Source of the DNA: Tropicimonas sp. IMCC34011
GTDB taxonomy: Bacteria; Pseudomonadota; Alphaproteobacteria; Rhodobacterales; Rhodobacteraceae
Reading direction: 5' to 3'
NCBI RefSeq assembly: GCF_003390865.1
Contig: NZ_QMEJ01000005.1
Span: forward strand, 62,001-126,000
DNA: 64,000 nucleotides
The translations under genes and the position numbers were made by a program. Below the pieces are notes generated by a model. That model worked only from the letters and a program-made list of their open reading frames with translations. It was not told the origin of the DNA and did not search any database. Shown piece by piece: positions 11,381-20,208 of this stretch; position 1 is the stretch's first letter; each line of letters begins with the position of its first letter.

Positions 11381-12868
11381 TCAGTCGAAGAGGGACCGCT
11401 CGATCCCGGCCGTCTCGAAGAGGTAGTCGCGCGAGCGGGTGATCTGGTCGGTCAGGGCGAGCAGGTCGAAGCCGACCATCTCGCCCTTCCATTTCCGGAT
11501 CTCGCCCGCGGAGAGCACCGTTTCGACGTTCGAGCGTTCCATGAGATTGACCACCGCGCCCGGCGCATTGTTCAGCGGCGCGACGTTCAGCGCCTCGGCG
11601 TCGAGCAGGATGATGTCCGCCTCCTTGCCGGGGCTGAGGCTGCCCACCTTGTGATCGAGCCAGAGGTCCTTCGCGCCATTCACGGTCGCAAATTCAAGCA
11701 CGTCGCGGGAGGTCAGCAGCGTCGGCGCATCCTCCGCGCCCTCGAGCGCCGCCTGGTTCGCGAAGGCACGCTGGAGCGTCATGGCGCCGCGCATCTGGGT
11801 GAAGAAGTCCGCCGTCATGGTGCATTCCACATCCACCGACAGCGACGGCGCGATGCCCATGTCGAGCGCCTTCTGGATCGGCGGCATGCCGTGGCGCATC
11901 TGCATCTCGATCGGCACGGAGAGCGACACATGCGCGCCCACCTCGCGTGTCCGTTGCCACGCCGCATCGCTCATCCCGGTCATGTGGATGAAGAGATGCC
12001 TGTCGGTGAAGTGCGGGATCAGCCTGTCCATCGTCTCGGCCATGCCGAGGCTGCCGACCACGTGCAGCGCGATCGGAAGGTCCAGCTCCTGCCCGAGGCG
12101 CCACAGATCGAGCGGGTCCACGTCCGGCAGGTAGGCCTCGCCGCCCATGATCATGGTCAGCATCTGGTCGTCCGAGCTGAAATGCTCGTCGCGGATCCTG
12201 CGGGCGTCCTGCGGGTATTGCGCATCGGCGCCATAACCCTCGAAGTAGCCAAACACGCCCCGGCGCCCGGCATCGCGGAGGCCCCGGATCGCCGCGTCCG
12301 AATGTGCGGGCGAATGGTGGATCTGGGAGACGTCGTGCACGGTCGTCACGCCCGCATCGAGCTGGCTGATCCCGCCGAAGAGTTCGGAGATGTAGACGTC
12401 GTCCGGGCGGTACACGACCGAGAGTTTGCCGAGGATATCGTCGAGATAGTTGCGCGCCCCCTCGCGTTCGGGCGTCGCGTACATGATCCCGTTGGGCAGG
12501 AAGGAGCGCAGCGCGGTTTCGAACTGGTGGTGATGGGTGTCGATGAAGCCCGGCATGACGATCCGGCCACCGGCCTCGATGACGGCGGCATCTGGCGCGT
12601 CGATGGAGGGCGCGATCTCGAGAATGCGGCTGCCTTCGAGCAGCACGTCGCCGCGTTCGAAGTCACCGATCGCCGGATCCATGCTCATCACGTGACCGCC
12701 GCGGATCAATGTCCGGCGCCCTTGCTGGCCCACGCCCTGCGGCAGGGATTGCGCGGCGGCGGGGCCGGACAGGAATGTCGGGAGCGCGGCGGTCGCGGCA
12801 GCGCCCGCGGCGGCGAACTTGAGAAAGGAGCGGCGGTTCGGGCCGGCCGAGCGGCAGAGTTTGCACAT
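11381..12868 (-). CDS. Tat-exported amidohydrolase (TRZ/ATZ or cytosine-deaminase-like)
   Basis: 495-residue metal-dependent hydrolase of the amidohydrolase superfamily. The N-terminus MCKLCRSAGPNRRSFLKFAA combines a CxxC pair with a twin-arginine motif (RRSFLKF) and a hydrophobic Ala-rich stretch, so export by Tat is likely. The mature part has the metal-binding DTHHHQFETALRS (around residue 110), later histidines in LPIALHVVGSLGMAE and HLFIHMTGMSD, and the terminal composite beta-sandwich motif GKEADIILLD. Such enzymes hydrolyse C-N or C-Cl bonds in heterocycles or related amides; the substrate is unknown. An AGGAGG ribosome site precedes the start. The gene is divergent from the HxlR regulator at 12952. 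Confidence 0.85.
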   Translation of the reverse strand: MCKLCRSAGPNRRSFLKFAAAGAAATAALPTFLSGPAAAQSLPQGVGQQGRRTLIRGGHVMSMDPAIGDFERGDVLLEGSRILEIAPSIDAPDAAVIEAGGRIVMPGFIDTHHHQFETALRSFLPNGIMYATPEREGARNYLDDILGKLSVVYRPDDVYISELFGGISQLDAGVTTVHDVSQIHHSPAHSDAAIRGLRDAGRRGVFGYFEGYGADAQYPQDARRIRDEHFSSDDQMLTMIMGGEAYLPDVDPLDLWRLGQELDLPIALHVVGSLGMAETMDRLIPHFTDRHLFIHMTGMSDAAWQRTREVGAHVSLSVPIEMQMRHGMPPIQKALDMGIAPSLSVDVECTMTADFFTQMRGAMTLQRAFANQAALEGAEDAPTLLTSRDVLEFATVNGAKDLWLDHKVGSLSPGKEADIILLDAEALNVAPLNNAPGAVVNLMERSNVETVLSAGEIRKWKGEMVGFDLLALTDQITRSRDYLFETAGIERSLFD

Positions 12869-12951
12869 GGATGATCCTCCTGGTGCATGGTTACCGATAG
12901 TATGTTAGGGGGGATAAGGGTGTGAAAACGGCGGCTCAAGGAGGCACGTTC

Positions 12952-13344
12952 ATGAAGCTAGGGCACATGTCTGTTCCCGGGGATTGCAACCGGATCTCGC
13001 CGATCCTGTCCCATGTCGGCAACAAGTGGGCGGCCCTGACCGTCCTCGTGCTGTCCGAGCGGCCGAAGCGCTACAACCAGCTTCGGCGGGAAATCGAGAC
13101 CATCTCCCAACGGATGCTGACGGTCACCCTGCGGGGCCTGGAACGGGACGGCCTCGTCGCCCGCGAGGTCTTTGCGCAAAAGACGCCGCCGCAGGTCGAG
13201 TACAGTCTGACGCCTCTCGGACAGACCCTTGTCGAGCCGCTTTTCGCTCTGTGCCAATGGTCCGCGCTCAACTGCGCCGAGATCGAGCGCAACCAGGCGG
13301 CCCATGACAGCAAAGTGGACGACAGCCACGCCTCGGTCGCCTGA
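12952..13344 (+). CDS. HxlR-family transcriptional regulator
   Basis: 130-residue winged-helix regulator. The family signature is GNKWAALTVLVLSERPKRYNQLRREIETISQRMLT (split across residues 22-56), followed by LRGLERDGLVAREVF and YSLTPLGQTL. A GTG at 12922 is in frame, but the ATG at 12952 is preceded by AAGGAGG at seven bases and gives the family-typical N-terminus, so I chose it. HxlR proteins often respond to electrophiles or redox signals through an N-terminal cysteine; here a Cys is present in the MSVPGDCNRIS segment. It is divergent from the Tat amidohydrolase with 83 bp between the starts and likely regulates it. Confidence 0.9.
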   Translation: MKLGHMSVPGDCNRISPILSHVGNKWAALTVLVLSERPKRYNQLRREIETISQRMLTVTLRGLERDGLVAREVFAQKTPPQVEYSLTPLGQTLVEPLFALCQWSALNCAEIERNQAAHDSKVDDSHASVA

Positions 13345-13694
13345 ACCGGCCCCCCTGTCGCAGCGTGGCGGCGGGGCCTGTCCGGCAGCAGGAGCGGGGA
13401 CGACCGCCCCCCGACTTCAGCTGCACGCCGGTGGCCGCATCATCGGACTGCCCGAGCGCTTTTTTCACTGAGACAGCATGAGATCGCAAACGATGCGGAG
13501 CGACGCATAGGTGCCCTAAGGTAACGCTAAGGTGCCTGCGTCATCCGTGCGGGCACCTGTTTCCACCTATAGCCCGTATTAAAACGTTTAATCTGCTTTC
13601 GGACGGTTCATCATACAAGGTTCACAAATGGTTTGCTGGGTCGTCACATGACGGGTCTAGCCCCCGAGGCGACGCAATAAACCCTGGGGACAGC
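13345..13694. other. 350-bp intergenic region upstream of the phosphodiesterase/ABC operon
   Basis: No gene is apparent. It holds a hairpin with AGGTGCC (13530-13536) and GGCACCT (13552-13558) arms, without a T-run, and a second copy of AGGTGCC just before it (about 13509). The LacI-like palindrome at 13578-13592 follows. The operon promoter probably lies between 13560 and 13690. Confidence 0.5.
13578..13592. promoter_or_regulatory. LacI-type palindromic operator candidate
   Basis: ATTAAAACGTTTAAT is a 6-bp perfect inverted repeat about an ACG centre; the AAACGTTT core is typical of LacI/PurR-family operators. It lies about 100 bp upstream of the binding-protein gene of the 13695-21113 operon, in a locally AT-rich patch. 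No LacI-family gene is in the window, so a regulator would have to act from elsewhere. Confidence 0.4.
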
Positions 13695-15260
13695 ATGATG
13701 CTCATTGAAAAACCTGCCCGCACGCTCGTCGTCGCTGCGGCGCTCCTGACGGCGTTCGGCGGCGCCGCAACGGCACAGGACGACAGCCGTCCGGACCTGA
13801 CGATCGCCGTGGCCGGCCTTCCGCCCACCCTGGAGCCTGCGAAGGAGCTCTCCAACGTCGGAACGCGGATCACGTATTCCGTCTACGACACCCTGATCCG
13901 CCGCGACTTCAACTCCGAAGAGGGCGGCAGCGGCGCCGAGCTGACCCCCGGCCTCGCCGAGAGCTGGGATCGCGTGGACGACCGGACCCTCGAGGTGCAC
14001 CTGCGCCCCGGTGTGACGTTCCAGAACGGCGCCGAGCTGACGGCCGAGGACGTGGCCTTCACCTTCTCGCCCGAGCGTCTCACCGGTGAGGACACGCTCC
14101 TGCCCGAGGGCGCCGGATACTTCGCGACGCTCGAAAGCGTCGAGGCGACAGGTCCCCTGACCGTGCGCTTCACGACGACCGAGCCCGATCCGCTTCTCGA
14201 GCAGCGCCTCGCCTCCTGGGCCTCCTGGATCGTGAACGCCGACGACTGGCGGGAGAAGGCCGGGGAAACCGGCGGCCTGCCGCGCTTCCCGGTCGGCACC
14301 GGCCCCTACATGCTGGACGAGTTCCAGGCCGACCAGGAAATCCGTCTCGAAGCGTTCGATGACTATTACGGCGGCCGCCCCACCGCGGCCAGCGTCACCT
14401 TCCGTGCCGTGCCCGAGGATGCCGCGCGCATCTCCGGCCTCGTCAGCGGCGAGTTCGACATCGTCACGAACATCGCGCCGGACCAGATCGCGCAGATCAA
14501 CTCCTACGACGACATCGAGACCCGGAGCGTCACGCTCGCGAACTCGCACGTGCTCGTCTACAACACCAACCACCCGGTGCTGGAAGACAAGCGGGTGCGC
14601 CAGGCGATGAACCTCGCCATCGACCGCGATCTTCTGAACGAAGCGCTCTGGGGCGGCCAGGCGACCGTGCCGAACAGCCACCAGTATCCCGAATATGGCG
14701 ACATGTACGATGCCGGCCGGGACGACCTTCGTTACGATCCCGAGGCCGCGCGCGCGCTTCTGGAAGAGGCCGGGTACGACGGCGAGGAGATCGTCTATTC
14801 CACCCACCCGACCTATTACCTGAACGCCCTTCCCGCGGCTCAGGCGATGGTCGAGATGTGGAAGGATGTGGGGCTGAACGTCAGCCTGAACGTCACCGAG
14901 GACCTGAACAGCCTCCGCGGCGACGACCTGATGATGCGCAACTGGTCCAACTCCACGCGCTACCCCGATCCGCTCGGCGCGCTCTGGCTGGCCTGGGGCC
15001 CTCCGGGAGGTCCGCAGCAGACCTGGATGACCTGGTCCAACGAGGACTTCAACGCTGCCGGCCGCGAACTCGAGGTGACCACGGATCTCGAGGAGCGTCA
15101 GGCTCTCGCGACCGAGATGCTGGACATCTGGGCCGACGACGCGCCGGGGACGATCCTCTACCAGCCGCTCGAGACCTACGGCGTGCGCAAGGACCTGACG
15201 TGGCAGCCCTACACGTTCTACTACATGGACCTGCGTCCCGATAACCTCGAGGTGGAGTGA
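13695..15260 (+). CDS. ABC transporter substrate-binding protein, family 5 (DppA/OppA type)
   Basis: 521-residue periplasmic protein of the SBP_bac_5 family. The signal peptide is residues 1-27 (cleavage near GGAATAQDD). Characteristic stretches: YSVYDTLIRRDFN, ELTPGLAESWDRVDDRTLEVHLRPGVTFQNGAELTA (split across residues 75-110), and KRVRQAMNLAIDRDLLNEAL near residue 300. It captures the solute for the permeases encoded at 19270 and 20205. The two phosphodiesterases in the same operon suggest a phosphodiester or glycerophospho compound rather than a peptide, but this is inference; sequence alone says only family 5. An ATG one codon later is an alternative start. Confidence 0.92.
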   Translation: MMLIEKPARTLVVAAALLTAFGGAATAQDDSRPDLTIAVAGLPPTLEPAKELSNVGTRITYSVYDTLIRRDFNSEEGGSGAELTPGLAESWDRVDDRTLEVHLRPGVTFQNGAELTAEDVAFTFSPERLTGEDTLLPEGAGYFATLESVEATGPLTVRFTTTEPDPLLEQRLASWASWIVNADDWREKAGETGGLPRFPVGTGPYMLDEFQADQEIRLEAFDDYYGGRPTAASVTFRAVPEDAARISGLVSGEFDIVTNIAPDQIAQINSYDDIETRSVTLANSHVLVYNTNHPVLEDKRVRQAMNLAIDRDLLNEALWGGQATVPNSHQYPEYGDMYDAGRDDLRYDPEAARALLEEAGYDGEEIVYSTHPTYYLNALPAAQAMVEMWKDVGLNVSLNVTEDLNSLRGDDLMMRNWSNSTRYPDPLGALWLAWGPPGGPQQTWMTWSNEDFNAAGRELEVTTDLEERQALATEMLDIWADDAPGTILYQPLETYGVRKDLTWQPYTFYYMDLRPDNLEVE

Positions 15261-16297
15261 CCTTGACCGGGACCCTCACACTGGACGGGAGCGCCGCTAG
15301 CGCTCCCGTTTCCGCCCTTTCCGGGCCCCCTCCGGCGGAGGCCGGGGCGCCCGCCCTCGTCGTCGAGGATCTGTCGGTGCGGCGCGGCTCCGTCTACCTC
15401 GTCGAGAGCACGTCGCTGTCCGTCGCGAAGGGAGAGACGCTCTGCCTCGTCGGCGAAAGCGGCTGCGGAAAGAGCCTGACCTGCACGGCCATGATGGGCC
15501 TGACCGACGCGCCGCTGGCAGCTGAGGGCTCGATCCGGGTTCTCGGCCGTGAAATCTCGGGACTGCCCGAACGCCGCCTGAACGGCGTGCGCGGACGGGA
15601 TGTCGCGATGATCTTCCAGGACCCGATGGCCGCGCTGAACCCGATCCAGCGCGTCGGCGCACAGGTCGCGGAGATCCTGTCCGTCCACGGCGAGGCCTCG
15701 CCGAAGGAGCGCCGCCGCGAGGTGCTGGCCCTCTTCGAGCGGGTCGGCCTTCCGGACCCGGAGCGACAGGCCCGCGCCTATCCTCACCAGCTCTCCGGCG
15801 GCATGTGCCAGCGCGTGATGATCGCCATGGCGATCGCCTGCCGACCCCGGATCCTGATCGCCGACGAACCGACGACCGCGCTCGACGTCACCATCCAGGC
15901 CCAGATCCTTCGCCTTTTGCGCGAGCTTCAGGACGAGACCGGCATGGCGATGATCTTCGTTACCCATGACCTCGGCGTCGTGGCCGAGATCGCCGACCGC
16001 GTCGCCGTGATGTATTCCGGCCGCGTCGTCGAGGAGGCCGGGGTGGACGAGATCTTCGACGCGCCCCGCCATCCCTATACCCGCGCGCTCATGGCCTGCC
16101 GCGTCGGCACCGGTCAGCCGGGAACGGTGCTTCCGGCCATCACCGGCAGCGTGCCCGCGCCCTCCGCCCGGCCGGCGGGCTGCGTCTTCGCGCCCCGCTG
16201 CGATCACGCCGGGCCGCCCTGTCTCGTCCGCCCCCAACTCAAGACCCGCATGTCCGGCGCGCGCGTGGCCTGTCACCTCGGGGAGGGCTCGGCATGA
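15257..16297 (+). CDS. ABC transporter ATPase, DppD type
   Basis: 346-residue ATPase starting at a GTG that overlaps the binding-protein stop (GTGA). Walker A is [10 protein letters not shown] (about residue 71), signature QLSGGMCQR (about residue 178), Walker [13 protein letters not shown]. The oligopeptide C-terminal tail is present with [12 protein letters not shown] and cysteines in [15 protein letters not shown]. The first 35 residues are a low-complexity Ala/Ser/Pro stretch before the domain begins. It partners with the DppF-type ATPase that starts in its last codon. Confidence 0.92.
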   Translation: MTLTGTLTLDGSAASAPVSALSGPPPAEAGAPALVVEDLSVRRGSVYLVESTSLSVAKGETLCLVGESGCGKSLTCTAMMGLTDAPLAAEGSIRVLGREISGLPERRLNGVRGRDVAMIFQDPMAALNPIQRVGAQVAEILSVHGEASPKERRREVLALFERVGLPDPERQARAYPHQLSGGMCQRVMIAMAIACRPRILIADEPTTALDVTIQAQILRLLRELQDETGMAMIFVTHDLGVVAEIADRVAVMYSGRVVEEAGVDEIFDAPRHPYTRALMACRVGTGQPGTVLPAITGSVPAPSARPAGCVFAPRCDHAGPPCLVRPQLKTRMSGARVACHLGEGSA

Positions 16298-17130
16298 CCG
16301 ATCCCATCCTTGCGCTCAAAGGCGTCAAACGGCGCTACCGAACCGGCGGCGGGTTCTTCTCGAAGGAGACGATCACCACCGCCGTCGACGATGTCAGTCT
16401 GACCGTCGCGCCGGGCGAGGTCTGCGCGATCGTCGGCGAAAGCGGCAGCGGCAAGTCCACTCTCGCGCGTATCGCCGCGGGGTTCGACGTCCCGGACGGC
16501 GGCGAGGCCCTCTTTCGCGGCGCGCCCTTTGCCAAGCCCGGCAGCGCGGCGTGGCGAAAGGAACGGGCGCTGGTCCAGTTCGTCTTCCAGAACCCCTCGG
16601 GCGCCCTCGATCCCCGCGCGTCCATCGCCAGCCAGATCGGCGAGATGCTGACCACCCACGAGCGCTGCGACGCGGCCACGCGTGCCGCGCGCATCGAGGA
16701 TATCCTGGATCGCGTGGGGCTCGCAGGGATGGGCCGCCGGGTGCCGCAGCAGATGTCCGGCGGGCAGCTCCAGCGCGCCGTCCTCGCCCGCGCGCTCGTC
16801 GTGCGGCCGGAACTCCTGATCTGCGACGAGGCGGTGAGCGCGCTCGACGTGTCGGTGCAGGCGCAGATCCTCAATCTGCTGATGTCGCTGAAGGATGAGT
16901 TCGGGCTGACGATGATCTTCATCACCCACGATCTCGGCGTGGCCCGACATGTCGGCGACCGGATTGCCGTGATGCAGAAGGGCCGGATCGTGGAGAACCG
17001 GCGGACCCGCTATCTCTTCGACACTCCGCGCGATGCCTATACCCGCACCCTCCTCGCCGCGATCCCGGCCGCCACTCCTGCCGCCCGCCGCGCGCGGGAG
17101 GCCTCCCTCGCACCGGAGACCGCGGCATGA
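16294..17130 (+). CDS. ABC transporter ATPase, DppF type
   Basis: 278-residue ATPase, second nucleotide-binding subunit of the same importer. Walker A GESGSGKSTL, signature QMSGGQLQRAVLARAL, Walker B LLICDEAVSALD; the usual Pro after DE is replaced by Ala (DEA rather than DEP). The C-terminal oligopeptide tail is short (RDAYTRTLLAAIP), without a Cys cluster, as normal for DppF. Four-base overlaps with both neighbours show tight coupling. Confidence 0.92.
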   Translation: MTDPILALKGVKRRYRTGGGFFSKETITTAVDDVSLTVAPGEVCAIVGESGSGKSTLARIAAGFDVPDGGEALFRGAPFAKPGSAAWRKERALVQFVFQNPSGALDPRASIASQIGEMLTTHERCDAATRAARIEDILDRVGLAGMGRRVPQQMSGGQLQRAVLARALVVRPELLICDEAVSALDVSVQAQILNLLMSLKDEFGLTMIFITHDLGVARHVGDRIAVMQKGRIVENRRTRYLFDTPRDAYTRTLLAAIPAATPAARRAREASLAPETAA

Positions 17131-17834
17131 TGAAGATCGTCGCCCATCGCGGCCACTCGGCCGACAACCCCGAGAACACCGTCCGGGCCTGGCAGGGGGC
17201 CGTGGCCGCGCGGTCCGATCTCGTGGAGATCGACGTGCGGTTCACGGCGGACGGGCGCGCCGTCTGCTGCCATGACGCGGACCTTTTGCGCCTAGCGGGG
17301 GATCCCCGGTGCATCGCGAATCTGACGTCGGACGATCTGACTGCGCTGCGGACGGCACATCCCGGGATCGTGCCGGATCTCGCTGAGGCCTTGGCCGAGG
17401 TGCCGGGCGATACGGGCCTGCTCCTCGACGTGAAGGACGAGAGCCCGCAAGCGCTCGATCGCCTCGCCGCGATCCTGAAAGACGAGGATCGAGCCGGATG
17501 CGTCCTCGGCCTCCATTCCGTCGCCGCACTTCATCGCATGGCCGGTCTCGCCCCCATCCTCGCCCTCTCCCCGCGGGGAGCGGAGCCGGGTCCCTTCCTC
17601 GCGGCCGGGGCGGACATGCTCCGCCTCTGGGAAGCCGACGTGGCCGCCTCCCATCGCCCGCCCGGCGTGCCGGTCTGGGTCACCGCTGGCGGAGCCGGAA
17701 CCGGACGCCCCGTCGGCGATGTCAACGCCACCGGCCTCCGCCGCCTCGCGGAGCACGGCGTGGCTGGCGTTCTCGTCAATGACCCGGCCGCCGCGCGTGC
17801 GTCCCTCACCCCCTTGCCTTCGGACCTGACATGA
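17127..17834 (+). CDS. Glycerophosphodiester phosphodiesterase family protein
   Basis: 235-residue GDPD-family enzyme with no signal peptide, so cytoplasmic. The N-terminus has the active-site AHRGHSADNPENTVRAW (catalytic His and metal/phosphate residues), then the metal-binding LVEIDVRFTADG and the second catalytic His in VCCHDADL. GDPD enzymes cut glycerophosphodiesters into sn-glycerol 3-phosphate and an alcohol. Its position inside an ABC import operon, between the ATPases and the permeases, implies that it acts on what the transporter brings in. Overlaps with both neighbours are four bases. Confidence 0.9.
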   Translation: MMKIVAHRGHSADNPENTVRAWQGAVAARSDLVEIDVRFTADGRAVCCHDADLLRLAGDPRCIANLTSDDLTALRTAHPGIVPDLAEALAEVPGDTGLLLDVKDESPQALDRLAAILKDEDRAGCVLGLHSVAALHRMAGLAPILALSPRGAEPGPFLAAGADMLRLWEADVAASHRPPGVPVWVTAGGAGTGRPVGDVNATGLRRLAEHGVAGVLVNDPAAARASLTPLPSDLT

Positions 17835-19273
17835 CCTCCAAAAGCTGCCTCATCGTGACCTTCGACGGGCTGCGCCGCGACCGCGCGACGGCGGACCTCA
17901 TGCCGAACGTCGCCCGCTTCCTTGCCGGCGGAACGGACTGCGTGAATGCCCGGTCCGTCTTCCCGAGCGAAACCCGCGTGGCCGTGACCAGCACCGTCAC
18001 CGGCTGCGCCCCCGCCGCGCACGGCCTCGTCGCGAACCAGTTCCTCCACCGCGTCACGCCGGATCGGATCTTTCAGACGGCCAGCAATGCGGACCTCTCC
18101 GCCGCCGCCGCCGCGGGCCAGCTCATCGACCGCCGTTCCCTCGGGGAGCGCCTGACGGACGCCGGACGCAGCATGGCCATCGTGAGCACGGCAAGCCCCG
18201 GAGCGACCCGGATGATGAGCCCGCGCGCCCATGCGCTGGGCCACCCGGTCTTCTCGGTCCACGGCGCACCCGTGGGCACCGAGGAGCTTCAGCGCAAGGC
18301 GGAGGACCGTCTCGGCCCGATCCCGCCCGCGGGCACGCCCAACAGCGCGCGCGTGGATCACGCCGTCGATGTCCTGACCCGGATCGTCTACCCGGATCAC
18401 GATCCGGACCTCGCGATCCTCTGGCTCTCCGATCCCGACATCACCTCCCACGGCTTCGGTGTGACGTCCCCCGAAACCCAAGCGGCGCAAGCCGCCTGCG
18501 ATGCGGCGTTCGGACGGCTCCTCGAGTGGTGGGAGGCCGGGAACGGGCCGGAGAACATCGTGGTGATGTCCGATCATGGCCAGATCACCGGCAGCGCGCG
18601 CGTCGATCCCGTGGCGGACTTTCCGGACTGGGAGGGGCGCCTCGTTCCCGGCGCGCTCTGCGGCCTCTGGCTGGAGGAGACCGGACCGGGTGCGATCCAG
18701 GACGCGGTGGACCGGCTGAGGGACAGGCCCTGGGCAGGTCTGATCTTCGCAGGCGGCGCGGAGGGGCAGCGGGTGAACGGGGCCATGCCGTGGTCCGCCG
18801 TGAACCAGGGTCACCCCCGCACCCCCACCATCGGCGTCACCCTGCGCGCGGCGCCGGCCGGGCCGGACGGGGTGGAGCGATCCTTCTTCGCCGCCGGGAT
18901 CGAGCCGGGTGGCGGCATCCATGGCGGTCTGACGCGGGGCGAGTTGTCCACCGTTCTGGGGGCCCGCGGACCGGCCTTCCGGCAGGGCCACCGCTCCGAC
19001 GTCCCGTGCTGGCTGCCCGATATAGCGCCGACGATCCTGTCCGTGATGGGCCTTCCCGTCACCGGCACCACCGGGCGGGCGATGATCGAAATACTTGCCG
19101 CCGGCGGGCCGGCCCCCGATGTCGAGCGCCATGTCGAGACGGTGGAGCATCGCGGCCACGTCCAGCACCTCGCCTGGTGGCAGGTCGGTGACGGCCGGAT
19201 CGTCGATTGCGGCTGGATGGACGAGGCGGGAGCGCCAACGGGTCAAGATACGAGCGCGGAGGAGATCGCATGA
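17831..19273 (+). CDS. Alkaline-phosphatase-superfamily phosphodiesterase (NPP type)
   Basis: 480-residue metalloenzyme of the nucleotide pyrophosphatase/phosphodiesterase branch. The first metal aspartate is in LIVTFDGLRRDR, the likely nucleophile Thr in VFPSETRVAVTS (around residue 45), further metal ligands in DPDITSHGFG and MSDHGQITG. No signal peptide is seen, so it should be cytoplasmic, unlike many NPP enzymes. Together with the GDPD it suggests stepwise cleavage of an imported phosphodiester. A sulfatase or phosphonoacetate-hydrolase-like function is a possible alternative within the superfamily. Its stop overlaps the permease start (ATGA). Confidence 0.87.
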   Translation: MTSKSCLIVTFDGLRRDRATADLMPNVARFLAGGTDCVNARSVFPSETRVAVTSTVTGCAPAAHGLVANQFLHRVTPDRIFQTASNADLSAAAAAGQLIDRRSLGERLTDAGRSMAIVSTASPGATRMMSPRAHALGHPVFSVHGAPVGTEELQRKAEDRLGPIPPAGTPNSARVDHAVDVLTRIVYPDHDPDLAILWLSDPDITSHGFGVTSPETQAAQAACDAAFGRLLEWWEAGNGPENIVVMSDHGQITGSARVDPVADFPDWEGRLVPGALCGLWLEETGPGAIQDAVDRLRDRPWAGLIFAGGAEGQRVNGAMPWSAVNQGHPRTPTIGVTLRAAPAGPDGVERSFFAAGIEPGGGIHGGLTRGELSTVLGARGPAFRQGHRSDVPCWLPDIAPTILSVMGLPVTGTTGRAMIEILAAGGPAPDVERHVETVEHRGHVQHLAWWQVGDGRIVDCGWMDEAGAPTGQDTSAEEIA

Positions 19274-20208
19274 CCGCACCGTTCCTTCTGCGCAAGGGCG
19301 CGCGCTGTCTGATGACCCTGCTTCTTGCCGTGACCTTCGTCTTCGTCGTCCTGCGCCTGTCGGGCGATCCGGTCCAGCGCATGCTGGCGGACGACGTGCC
19401 GGCGAAGGTCATCGAGAGCTACCGTGTCATGTGGGGCCTCGACCGGCCGCTGCCGGAGCAGTACCTGCGCTACATCGCGAACGTTGTCCGGGGCGATTTC
19501 GGCCTGTCCTTCCGCGATGACAGGGCCGTCGCGACGATCCTCGCGGAGCGCATTCCGGCGACGCTCAAGCTCGGTCTCCTGGCCCTCGGGATCACGCTGC
19601 TGATCGGCATTCCGGGCGGCATCGTCGCGGCCCTCAATCGCGGCAAGCTGGTGGACCGGGTGGTGATGGGGATCACCATCCTCGGCCACAGCCTGCCGAA
19701 CTTCTTCCTCGGGATCCTGCTGATCCTCTACTTCTCGATGACGCTCCGGCTCCTGCCCAGCTCCGGCATCGGGACCTGGCAGCATATGGTCATGCCTGCG
19801 ATCACGCTCGGCACGTCGTTTGCCGGAACCGTGGCGCGCTTCACCCGCTCGGCCATGCTTGAGGTGCTGAACCAGCCCTACATGCGGACCGCGCGGGCCA
19901 AGGGGGTGCAGCGGCCCGCCCGGATCTGGCACCACGCGCTTCCGAATGCGGCGATCCCGGTCGTGACCGTGGTGGGCCTGCGCCTCGGCGGGCTCGTTGG
20001 CGGAGCGACGGTTGTGGAGACGGTGTTCGGCTATCCCGGCATCGGCTCCCTCCTCGTCAACTCCGTTGCGCAGCGCGATCTTGCCGTGGTGCAGGGCGTG
20101 GTCCTTCTGATCGCCTTCACCATGGTGGTGACCAACCTGCTCATCGACCTCGCCTATGGCTGGCTCGATCCGCGCATCGCGGCGACGCAATCGGGAGCCG
20201 GGGCATGA
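19270..20208 (+). CDS. ABC transporter permease, DppB type
   Basis: 312-residue inner-membrane permease. The start at 19270 overlaps the previous stop (ATGA) and gives MTAPFLLRKGARCLMTLLL with a first membrane segment at residues 13-32; the frame is open upstream but only as overlap. Family sequence SGDPVQRMLADDVP and LGLDRPLPEQY-like MWGLDRPLPEQYLRY are present, with the EAA-type loop QPYMRTARAKGVQRPARI. It forms the channel with the next gene product. Confidence 0.92.
   Translation: MTAPFLLRKGARCLMTLLLAVTFVFVVLRLSGDPVQRMLADDVPAKVIESYRVMWGLDRPLPEQYLRYIANVVRGDFGLSFRDDRAVATILAERIPATLKLGLLALGITLLIGIPGGIVAALNRGKLVDRVVMGITILGHSLPNFFLGILLILYFSMTLRLLPSSGIGTWQHMVMPAITLGTSFAGTVARFTRSAMLEVLNQPYMRTARAKGVQRPARIWHHALPNAAIPVVTVVGLRLGGLVGGATVVETVFGYPGIGSLLVNSVAQRDLAVVQGVVLLIAFTMVVTNLLIDLAYGWLDPRIAATQSGAGA

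Noticed and set aside
11651-12874. Plus-strand open frame opposite the amidohydrolase
   Set aside because: Same shadow type; the opposite strand has metal-binding motifs, a Tat signal and a ribosome site.
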